A stretch of 10,000 bases of DNA from Glandiceps talaboti (GCF_964340395.1 NC_135551.1:19911003-19921002), one strand, 5' to 3'. Shown: positions 1-7,139, counted from the stretch's first letter. The notes: a model not told the origin generated them from the sequence alone. Translations and numbers: made by a program.

Positions 1-169
1 ACAAAGGTTAGAAGTTGACATTTACTGTGTTAAAAGCTGTCACAACCAATGTGTTAAATTACGGTTTTGTTACTTAACAGGGCAATGTAGGTATCACTAG
101 ACTCCATTTATACACCTAGGAATAAACCTTTGATTGAATGCACTTTAACTTAGTGGTCAGTTTTGTCCT
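1..169. other. Upstream flanking DNA, no gene seen
   Basis: AT-rich sequence before the retrotransposon. I see no open frame of useful length, no RNA gene and no clear repeat. An AATAAA at 121-126 is the only signal-like motif and has no supporting context. This is the left half of the insertion target; its last four bases before the element (170-173) recur after the 3' LTR. Confidence 0.6.
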
Positions 170-173
170 ACAG
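170..173. repeat. Left target-site duplication (ACAG)
   Basis: ACAG lies directly before the TG of the 5' LTR and recurs at 5056-5059 after the CA of the 3' LTR. It is 4 bp, where copia integrases usually leave 5 bp. The T at 174 could extend it to ACAGT, matching 5056-5060, but then the LTR would lose its terminal TG and its perfect inverted repeat. Confidence 0.75.
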
Positions 174-205
174 TGTTAACTATTACGGACATACTACTTT
201 GGAGG

Positions 206-213
206 TGACGTCA
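206..213. promoter_or_regulatory. CRE-like palindrome TGACGTCA in the 5' LTR
   Basis: A perfect 8-bp match to the cAMP response element bound by CREB/ATF-type bZIP factors. Its position in the upstream part of the LTR, about 45 bp before the initiator-like TCAGTT, suits a promoter element. The 3' LTR has the same site at 4938-4945. Function is inferred from the motif only. Confidence 0.5.
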
Positions 214-244
214 CTCCCTCACCACTGCGCATGTGGGTGAAGCA

Positions 245-258
245 CACGTGTCTCAGTT
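245..258. promoter_or_regulatory. E-box and initiator-like motif in the 5' LTR
   Basis: CACGTG (245-250) is the palindromic E-box recognised by bHLH factors of the Myc/USF/CLOCK kind. Three bases later TCAGTT (253-258) matches the animal initiator consensus and would put +1 at A255. AGTCA at 285-289 looks like a downstream promoter element but starts at +31 rather than the usual +28, so it is weak support. Transcription starting here would make R plus U5 about 69 nt. Confidence 0.35.
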
Positions 259-324
259 CATATAGTGAATGCTACGGAGCAACAAGTCATCGGACTGAAC
301 TATAGTGGAACTCTAATTTAACAT

Positions 325-336
325 TGGTAGCAGAGC
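325..336 (+). other. Primer-binding site for initiator tRNA-Met
   Basis: TGGTAGCAGAGC starts one base after the 5' LTR. It pairs with the 3' end of animal initiator tRNA-Met including CCA, matching 11 of 12 bases of the expected complement TGGTAGCAGAGG; the next four bases match in three. Plant copia elements use TGGTATCAGAGC at this place, so the animal-type G at the sixth base supports a metazoan host. Drosophila copia instead primes from an internal fragment of the same tRNA. The tRNA sequence is from general knowledge. Confidence 0.88.
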
Positions 337-361
337 ATTGCGTTAAAGGTTTAACATAACA

Positions 362-3300
362 ATGGCTAGCTACAAGAATCCTCCAACTTTGGGCCCGGAA
401 AGCAGTTATGAAACATGGAAAAACGAACTCGCCGTGTGGCGATTGGTAACGGAGGTTGACAAGAAGAAACAAGCATTGGCTGTAACATTGTCACTCACAG
501 GCCAGGCCAGAGCCACGGCGCTCGAAATTGACGCAACGAAGCTCAATACGGATGAAGGTATGGATACCTTACTCGGGGCATTAGACTCGATGTTTAAAAA
601 GGAGACTGTTGACCTCGCTTATGAAGCATACTCAACGTTCGATAACTTTCAAAAGACGGAAGACATGCCGATGTCAAAATTCGTGATGGAATACGAACGT
701 CGCTACAATCAGTGCAAAAAATATAGTATGGAACTGCCCGATACTGTTCTATCATTCAGGCTATTAGATAGAGCAAATTTATTACAACAGGACCGACAGC
801 TTGCTCTAAGTGCTGCTTCAGATCTCAAATTCTCGTCCATGAAGTCAGCTTTGAAACGGATTTTTGGTGATAGCCATGTGCTTGATCATGACGCTGCTGG
901 GGGTACGTCCGCGGTAGTGATCAAACAAGAATCAGCGTACTTCACTGAGCGGTATACGCCAGCGAGGGGAAACCAGAAACGTACTGGATATGGTGGTGGA
1001 TTGCAGCGACAACGTAATAGTCATGCTGGTAACACGTCCAAGGGGACAAATCCTGTCGATAAATTTGGTAGGCGGACAAGATGTATGATCTGTCAATCAG
1101 TCTGCCATTGGGCTAAAGAATGTCCACATCGACAAACTGCGGATGACGTCAAAGCTATAGAGCTAGAGGAAGACGACATCGTAGATGAGGTATGTGACCT
1201 GACTTTGTTAACAAAAGAACAACTACCAACTACAATGAATGAAGTTCTGATGAGTGAAGCCTTGGGCTGTGCTGTCATTGATACTGCATGTACCCGTACA
1301 GTCTGTGGTAAACAATGGTTGGATCATTATGTCAACAACTTGGATGATAAACGTCAGTCTCAGATGCGTACGTCATCAAGTAATAGAGGTTTTCGTTTTG
1401 GTGATGGTGTACAAGTCAAGTCTATGGCGAATGTCATTCTGCCAGCAAAAATTGGCGACACCTCCTGTAATATAGACACAGAGGTCGTTGACCTTGACCT
1501 TCCATTGCTGCTAAGTAAGACATCACTGAAGAGGGCAGGTACAGTACTAGACCTAGCTAATGACAAGGCAGAAATGTTCAGCCAACCTGTAACTTTGAAC
1601 TTTACATCAAGTGGTCACTATTGTATACAGATACAAGATGAATGCACACAGGAAACTCAACATGATGCATATGACAAAGAAAATGAAGTTCTACTCATCG
1701 ATGAAAACATGTCAAAAGCAGAACAGGAGAAGATACTGGTGAAATTGCATCGTCAGTTTGGACATGCTACTGCAGATAAATTACATAAACTTCTCCTGAA
1801 TGCAGGCACTGTTGATGCTGAAATCTTGAAAGCGTTACCACATGTTATTGACAGTTGTGACATTTGCCAGAAATACAAGAAACCCTCTCCTAAACCAGCT
1901 GTAGGATTTCCACTGGCAAGTGATTTTAATGAGACAGTAGCTGTTGATCTTCATGAGTTAGAGGAGAAGGTTTGGTATCTACATATCATTGATGAATTTA
2001 GCCGCTTCAGTGCAGGGGCCATTATAACGAGTAAACAGTCATCTGTGTTTGTGGATAACTTTATTAAGAAGTGGATCAGCATACATGGTGCCCCACAGAA
2101 ACTGTACAGTGACAATGGCGGTGAGTTTAACAATGGAGAAGTCCGGGATATGTGTGAAAACTTCAACATAAATCCCAAAACAACAGCAGCTTTCAGTCCA
2201 TGGAGCAATGGACTTCTGGAAAGACATAACCAAACACTCACTAACATAATGAGAAAAGTGAAGGCTGAGAGAAATTGTGATTGGGAGACAGCCTTACACT
2301 GGGCACTGATGGCTAAAAATAGTCTATGCAACGTCCATGGTTACAGTGCCTATCAACTTGTATATGGAAGAAATCCTAATGTACCTTCAGTCCTTGTTGA
2401 CAGACCACCAGCATTAGAGGGTACAACAACAAGCCAAGTGGTTGGTAACCATATCAACACAATGTATGCAGCCAGACAGGCATTCACAGAAGCAGAATGT
2501 GCTGAAAGAATAAGACGAGCACTAAGAAAACAAACTCGACCAACACCAGATGAATGTCAAACAGGAGATAAAGTATATTACAAACGACCTGACAATCCTG
2601 AATGGAAGGGACCAGCAACAGTAATAGGACAAGAAGGAGCTGTAGTATTCATCCGTCATGGTGGAATGGTAGTACGCGTACACCAGAGTCGATTGAGTAA
2701 AGTTAATAATAAACATTGTGAAGACATGAAACAGCCTGAAACAAAGCAAAGTGTTGATGAAAAGGAAAGCCTGCCTGTCTATCAACACAACATAGACAGT
2801 GATGATGATGTGGTCACCAGTGAAAACAAACAGCAACCTATCCCACAGGCCAATGCACCAGCAATCACAAACACAGCAAGTACAATTAACATAGAACCAG
2901 GCACAGTTGTGACCTATACACACAAAGACAATGAATGCAGACTATCAGCAAAGGTGATTGGTAGAGCTGGTAAGGTGACAGGAAGAAACAAAAACTGGTA
3001 TAATCTAGAATACACTGCACCAAGCAAGTTAATTGGGATACAACAGTCTGTCGACCTAAGCCAGGTACATGATTTGCAAGTTAATGACACTAACATTGAC
3101 CTTAATGTCAATATGGAAGAGTCTATCATGGTCATAGAAGGCATTTCTCTGACAAAAGCTAAACTGACAGAATTGGACAACTGGAAGGCAAATAAGGTAT
3201 ACATTGAAGTACCAGATGAAGGACAAAAATGTGTATCAACTAGATGGGTAAACACTCTCAAATCAACCCCAGATGGTATAAAACCGAAGGCAAGATTAGT

Positions 3301-4624
3301 TGCCAGAGGATTTGAAGAAATTAACAAGGATAGGATACAGAAAGATTCACCAACATGTGGAAAAGAATCACTTCGACTAATCCTGGCCATCATGGCACAA
3401 AAGAGATGGAAACCGAAATCAATAGACATTAAGACAGCTTTTCTACAGGGACAGAGACTAGAGAGAAAGGTGTACATACGGCCTCCCAGAGAAGCCAAAT
3501 GTTTAGGAAAGTTATGGCTTCTTCAAAAATGTGTGTATGGATTGGCTGATGCATCACTCCACTGGTATCACAAAGTAAAATCAGTCATGCTTGAATCAGG
3601 GGCTAAGATTTCCAAGGTTGACCCAGCAGTGTTCTACTGGCTGGATGACAATGACGAAGTAATTGGATATCTAGCCAGCCATGTAGATGATTTCATATGG
3701 GGTGGAACGGTAAACTTTGAAACCAAAGTGATAGAACAGATCAGATCCAAATTCCATATTGGTAAGGAAGACAGCTGTGCATTCCAGTATGTCGGTATCG
3801 GACTAACTACAAGTGGTGCAGAGATATGTCTCGATCAGGAAAACTACACCAATCAACTTTGTGAAATTGCAATTACCAAGAATAGAGCCATTGATAAAGA
3901 GTCACCACTTACACACAGTGAACAAGAACTACTGCGTAGTAAAGTTGGGCAAATTTTATGGATAGCCCATCAAAGTCGACCAGATGTATTATTTGATGCT
4001 TGTGACTTGGCAAGCAGCATAAAGAATGCAAAAGTAACAGATATCTTGCATGCCAACAAAGTAATCAAAAGAGTCAAATCTGACAAGATTCCATTGAAAT
4101 TTCAACACCTGGATGATGGAGAACTATCACTAGTTGTGTACAGTGATTCGTCGCTAGGGAACCTACCAGATGGTGGTAGCCAGGGAGGATACCTTGTACT
4201 CTTGATGGGATCCACAGGAAAATTCTCACCTATATGTTGGAATTCTAAGAAGATTCGCAGAGTAGTTCGTAGTACACTAGCAGCAGAAACTCTTGCCATG
4301 GCAGACGGAATTGATGCCGGAGTGTTTATTGCTACACTTTATGCGGAACTCACAGCCATAAAGACAGGCCCTAGTGCCTTGCCACTTGTTTGTATCACTG
4401 ACTGTAAATCATTGCATGAAGCAGTCAAATCCACTAAAGTAGTTGGAGAGAAACGTCTAAGAATCGAAATCAGTGGTATCAAAGAGCTAATTGAAAATGA
4501 TCAGATCACAGATTTTGTATGGTCAAAAGGAAAAAATCAGTTAGCAGACTGTCTTACTAAAAGAGGAGCATCAACAATCACATTAATGAAAACACTTGAG
4601 AATGGCATTGTTGATTTATACTAA
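362..4624 (+). CDS. Gag-Pol polyprotein of a Ty1/copia retrotransposon
   Basis: A 1420-residue polyprotein making the particle protein and all enzymes of retrotransposition. Visible order: Gag (about 1-200); CCHC knuckle C241, C244, H249, C254; aspartic protease with D307-T308-A309; integrase zinc site H463, H468, C499, C502; integrase core D529, D584, E620 with a D-X35-E spacing; a barrel-like module resembling GPY/F (about 734-781); a second barrel-like module (about 846-906); reverse transcriptase (about 940-1180) with D1022 in IDIKTAFLQG and HVDD at D1109-D1110; RNase H with D1262, E1309, D1347, D1396. Length is normal for copia (about 1300-1500). The ATG at 362 is 38 nt after the LTR, is the first in the leader, and has A at -3 (AACATGG). 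There is no gag/pol frameshift or stop, so Gag excess must arise otherwise, for example by splicing or proteolysis. CpG is dense in gag and sparse from integrase onward. The frame is intact and the enzymes look functional; activity is unproven. Confidence 0.97.
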   Translation: MASYKNPPTLGPESSYETWKNELAVWRLVTEVDKKKQALAVTLSLTGQARATALEIDATKLNTDEGMDTLLGALDSMFKKETVDLAYEAYSTFDNFQKTEDMPMSKFVMEYERRYNQCKKYSMELPDTVLSFRLLDRANLLQQDRQLALSAASDLKFSSMKSALKRIFGDSHVLDHDAAGGTSAVVIKQESAYFTERYTPARGNQKRTGYGGGLQRQRNSHAGNTSKGTNPVDKFGRRTRCMICQSVCHWAKECPHRQTADDVKAIELEEDDIVDEVCDLTLLTKEQLPTTMNEVLMSEALGCAVIDTACTRTVCGKQWLDHYVNNLDDKRQSQMRTSSSNRGFRFGDGVQVKSMANVILPAKIGDTSCNIDTEVVDLDLPLLLSKTSLKRAGTVLDLANDKAEMFSQPVTLNFTSSGHYCIQIQDECTQETQHDAYDKENEVLLIDENMSKAEQEKILVKLHRQFGHATADKLHKLLLNAGTVDAEILKALPHVIDSCDICQKYKKPSPKPAVGFPLASDFNETVAVDLHELEEKVWYLHIIDEFSRFSAGAIITSKQSSVFVDNFIKKWISIHGAPQKLYSDNGGEFNNGEVRDMCENFNINPKTTAAFSPWSNGLLERHNQTLTNIMRKVKAERNCDWETALHWALMAKNSLCNVHGYSAYQLVYGRNPNVPSVLVDRPPALEGTTTSQVVGNHINTMYAARQAFTEAECAERIRRALRKQTRPTPDECQTGDKVYYKRPDNPEWKGPATVIGQEGAVVFIRHGGMVVRVHQSRLSKVNNKHCEDMKQPETKQSVDEKESLPVYQHNIDSDDDVVTSENKQQPIPQANAPAITNTASTINIEPGTVVTYTHKDNECRLSAKVIGRAGKVTGRNKNWYNLEYTAPSKLIGIQQSVDLSQVHDLQVNDTNIDLNVNMEESIMVIEGISLTKAKLTELDNWKANKVYIEVPDEGQKCVSTRWVNTLKSTPDGIKPKARLVARGFEEINKDRIQKDSPTCGKESLRLILAIMAQKRWKPKSIDIKTAFLQGQRLERKVYIRPPREAKCLGKLWLLQKCVYGLADASLHWYHKVKSVMLESGAKISKVDPAVFYWLDDNDEVIGYLASHVDDFIWGGTVNFETKVIEQIRSKFHIGKEDSCAFQYVGIGLTTSGAEICLDQENYTNQLCEIAITKNRAIDKESPLTHSEQELLRSKVGQILWIAHQSRPDVLFDACDLASSIKNAKVTDILHANKVIKRVKSDKIPLKFQHLDDGELSLVVYSDSSLGNLPDGGSQGGYLVLLMGSTGKFSPICWNSKKIRRVVRSTLAAETLAMADGIDAGVFIATLYAELTAIKTGPSALPLVCITDCKSLHEAVKSTKVVGEKRLRIEISGIKELIENDQITDFVWSKGKNQLADCLTKRGASTITLMKTLENGIVDLY
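1082..1123 (+). other. CCHC zinc knuckle within Gag
   Basis: Residues 241-254 have the exact C-X2-C-X4-H-X4-C spacing of retroelement nucleocapsid knuckles, which bind and package genomic RNA. The glycine usually found just before the histidine is replaced by cysteine (C248). A basic, glycine-rich stretch (about 201-240) precedes it, also typical of RNA-binding Gag tails. Confidence 0.9.
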
Positions 4625-4666
4625 ATAGATCTATGGACATGGACTGTGTAATGTGGTAAAAGCACA

Positions 4667-4830
4667 TGGACTGTTGTTACAGTATTTAGTTTTATGGACT
4701 GTTTGTTGCAGTATTTAGTTTTATGGACTGTTTGTTACAGTATTTAGTTTTATGGACTGTTCGTTGCAGTATTTAGTTTTACCTGCACTTTTTGTTACAG
4801 TATTTAGTTTTACTTGCACTTTGTTATTGG
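4667..4830 (+). repeat. 29-bp tandem repeat in the 3' UTR, six units
   Basis: Units start at 4667, 4695, 4724, 4753, 4782 and 4813, giving periods of 28, 29, 29, 29 and 31. The shared core CAGTATTTAGTTTTA occurs five times, starting at 4680, 4709, 4738, 4767 and 4798. The first four units begin TGGACTGT; the fifth and sixth have CTGCACTT or TTGCACTT and the last lacks the core. In the RNA, units 1-4 each contain a short stem (ACTGT with ACAGT or GCAGT) closed by a 4-5 nt loop, at 4670-4683, 4698-4712, 4727-4741 and 4756-4770. The array lies between the stop codon and the 3' LTR, so it is in the genomic RNA but not the protein. Its role is unknown. Confidence 0.92.
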
Positions 4831-4899
4831 TCATTTCGGAACCAATTGCTTTAAAGTTTATTGTTGTGTTTAACAAACAAAAAAACATTTAAATACACT

Positions 4900-4904
4900 G
4901 GAGA
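4900..4904 (+). other. Probable short polypurine tract
   Basis: GGAGA lies one base before the 3' LTR, where the plus-strand primer must be cut by RNase H. It is only five purines followed by a T (4905), weak compared with usual tracts of about 8-15. A purine-rich A tract (4875-4888, interrupted by C) lies further up and might contribute. Assigned mainly by position. Confidence 0.5.
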
Positions 4905-4905
4905 T

Positions 4906-5055
4906 TGTTAACTATTACGGACATACTACTTTGGAGGTGACGTCACTCCCTCACCACTGCGCATGTGGGTGAAGCACACGTGTCTCAGTTCATATAGTGA
5001 ATGCTACGGAGCAACAAGTCATCGGACTGAACTATAGTGGAACTCTAATTTAACA
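4906..5055 (+). repeat. 3' long terminal repeat (150 bp)
   Basis: A perfect copy of 174-323. It should carry the 3' end-forming signal, yet no AATAAA or ATTAAA is visible in it or just upstream. The same CRE and E-box are present here, so this LTR could also drive transcription into the downstream flank. Confidence 0.97.
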
Positions 5056-5059
5056 ACAG
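5056..5059. repeat. Right target-site duplication (ACAG)
   Basis: ACAG directly follows the terminal CA of the 3' LTR and matches 170-173. It marks the right edge of the insertion. Confidence 0.75.
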
Positions 5060-6760
5060 TCACCTTGAAGTGTGGAAGAGTAATGGAAACAGTGTCACTT
5101 TGTTCAAATTTGGGACGTTTTACTGTTTTTCTTCAACACTTTAGATTGAAAACATGATACTCGCCACGTCATTTACATAGACACTGGTTATAAGGAATTA
5201 CTACCGATCCACTCTTTGTTATTTGTACTTTGGTGACGTAAAATATGAAATTGAATAGCTATATATGTAAATAGCGTACCTGTAGACTTGTAGGATTATC
5301 ACTACTACACTATTCCACTATCCATTAAACTGACATTTTCATTTTTTTTATTTTCACTATCGTACCAAGTCTATTTTCGCTATTCTGACAACCATTCAGA
5401 GCTAGTCTCAAATGATGCCATTCCTATGTAAAGTGTGATTGGTCGAATACATAATTAGACGAATTTTAAATTGCGCAACCAGGTCATATGACGAATCCAT
5501 AATTAGGTGTCTTGATGAAAATGCAACCACATTCTAACTAAGTAAGTCATAATTTATTCAAATGTACACAAATATTTTGCATACGTTATGTGTTTAGTGG
5601 GGCGTGGCTTCTAGACCAGTGGAACACTGCAATCTTTGTAGATGAGGAAGGACAGGGAAATTCAAAATCAAAATCAGTCAGTTAGGATAGCAAAATAGAA
5701 TGATAAGGCAAGTCCTTCGATTGAGTCTACATGAATGTAGGCTACGATATAAGGGAAGGGAAAAGAATATATCGCTACTGTCAGTGTTTGATAGCGCAAC
5801 ATTGCTGTAAGCTAAGGATTTGAGATTGAAGTGTGTTGTATGTAGTACTGTAACAAGTCATCTATCTTAACCTTCTCAGATATATGGTGTTGGCATGACT
5901 CCCCAGAGTGAATTGATCAAGTGGAGAATGAATTGTCAACCTCCTTCAACATTGTTTACCCTAAAGGGGCTAAATTGTGCATCAAATTTCTAGCGACTTC
6001 TTGTTTTGATCATTGTGATTTCTCCTTGGTAAAAAAAAAATGTTGGATTTTAAAAGTTGCACAAGCTGTAATTAAATGTATTTTTTTACAATCAGACCAC
6101 CAACAATATATTTACTGAAAATTGTTAAAATTCCAATAATTACACATTGTACATGTTAATTGGAGGTCAATAGTAACATATTGAAATAACGACAACATTT
6201 AGGGTGATGATTTTTGGGTGTGGACCAAAAAATCAGTACAACAGGATTTTAGTGTGCCATAATGTGTATAGCTACATAAATATGTTACTCACAGGTGATT
6301 GAATACTGTACATGATGTACTATATTACAAGAAAGTCCTATCTAACAAATCTTTTTTTTTTTAAACCCTCGTCTGACTGTGGCTAATGAAAATAACACTG
6401 TTTTAGCCATGGTGATTTTTGAAACCCAGTGCTAACACAGAAAATAGTCCAGCTGCAATAATTAAACTGTAAGCTTTTTCATACACCTAAATAGATGTAG
6501 TAGAAAGGTGTTGTGCCATTTTCTGAATACAAAGAGTCACCTAATAGGTTTGTATTGAAACCATAGATGACTATCTTTTAGCACACTTGTCACATACAAT
6601 ACACAGGAAATCAAATCATATGGGATTTTAACTCTCACAATGTACAAGGAATTTATAATTCTCTTTGCTTATATTAGGAGTAAACCTTTCCATATTTTTG
6701 ATTTGTAAAAACAGGATAAGGTGATTAAGATCAAATAACAGATTTAAAAAAAAAAAGAGT
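5060..6760. other. Downstream flanking DNA, no gene seen
   Basis: AT-rich non-coding sequence with poly-T and poly-A runs (for example 5342-5350, 6031-6039 and 6352-6361). A 65-codon frame at 5921-6118 has no recognisable domain and ends in low-complexity AT sequence, so I do not call it. A small hairpin (TGATTTTTGG at 6208-6217 with CCAAAAAATCA at 6225-6235) and an inverted CCAAT motif (TGATTGG near 5437) have no context that makes them meaningful. No tRNA, rRNA or CRISPR-like array is visible. Confidence 0.55.
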
Positions 6761-6803
6761 TTTTATCCGGAATGCCGATAAGACCTAAAAAAAATTGTTT
6801 TGT

Positions 6804-7127
6804 TCCGATTACCCAACCCCACCTAGTTTTTCACTGCCAACCCTAATTTTTTTTTTTTACATAAGTTTGAGAAAAAAATAAGATCGTGAAAATTGTGAAG
6901 TCTCACCAGAAATAGTAGATGCAGAAACTGACATCAACTTAAAAAGACAATATAAAACTGTTCTTGCAATCTGTAATGGCTGTACATCTGATGAGAAGAA
7001 ACCAATAACACAGATCATATGGAAAACAACGGAAAACATAACTACCTGAACTAGACACTCACACATGAAAAAAATGATATTATAGTAAAATAAATATAAA
7101 AAATCTACCTACCCCACCTAATCGGGA
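6804..7127. repeat. Possible dispersed repeat with inverted and direct end motifs
   Basis: The outer edges share an inverted motif, TCCGATTA (6804-6811) against TAATCGGGA (7119-7127). Counting outward on each side, about 12 of 15 bases match. ACCCCACCTA occurs in direct orientation at 6816-6825 and 7111-7120. Long A and T runs surround both edges. This could be a degraded non-autonomous element, or two fragments of one repeat family in opposite orientation. No enzyme is encoded and I do not recognise the family. Confidence 0.3.
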
Positions 7128-7139
7128 CCACACAGGTTT

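Larger units (their letters stand above)
174..323 (+). repeat. 5' long terminal repeat (150 bp)
   Basis: Identical at every base to 4906-5055. It begins TGTTAAC and ends TTTAACA. As the 5' LTR it should carry the promoter and transcription start for the genomic RNA. At 150 bp it is short for a copia LTR. Visible motifs are a palindromic CRE (206-213), a TGCGCATG resembling an NRF-1 half site (226-233), a CACGTG E-box (245-250) and TCAGTT (253-258), which resembles an initiator. CATATAG (259-265) is only a weak TATA candidate. No AATAAA or ATTAAA is present, so the U3/R/U5 borders cannot be fixed from the sequence. Confidence 0.97.
174..5055 (+). mobile_element. Complete Ty1/copia-type LTR retrotransposon
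   Basis: An autonomous retrotransposon of 4882 bp, with two identical 150-bp LTRs, a primer-binding site directly after the 5' LTR, one Gag-Pol frame, a 281-nt region between the stop codon and the 3' LTR, and a 4-bp flanking duplication. Integrase precedes reverse transcriptase, which separates copia elements from gypsy, BEL and retroviruses. The LTR ends are TG...CA and form a 6-bp inverted repeat (TGTTAA/TTAACA). No frameshift or stop breaks the frame, and identical LTRs imply insertion too recent for substitutions to accumulate, or later gene conversion. The protein style (SPWSNG around the integrase, DGGSQGG in RNase H) suggests an aquatic-animal copia lineage rather than plant Tork/Sire or Drosophila copia. 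I cannot place the clade without a tree. Confidence 0.97.

Noticed and set aside
121-126. AATAAA as a poly(A) signal of an upstream gene
   Set aside because: No coding sequence precedes it in the window and nothing else supports a transcript end.
1951-2331. 126-codon minus-strand frame inside the element
   Set aside because: It lies opposite the integrase core, whose conserved residues explain the sequence; the antisense translation has no recognisable domain.
2914-3498. 194-codon minus-strand frame inside the element
   Set aside because: It is antisense to the second barrel-like module and the start of RT. Ser/Leu-rich composition is what antisense of this coding strand gives, and no domain is visible.
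4667-4830. CRISPR-like repeat array
   Set aside because: The 29-bp units are contiguous without unique spacers and lie in the 3' UTR of a eukaryotic retrotransposon.
5921-6118. 65-codon plus-strand frame in the downstream flank
   Set aside because: No domain, no promoter or splice context, and it runs through poly-A and AT-rich DNA; expected by chance.
6208-6235. Short hairpin TGATTTTTGG/CCAAAAAATCA
   Set aside because: An AT-rich stem of about ten pairs with one bulge is common in such DNA and there is no terminator or transposon context.
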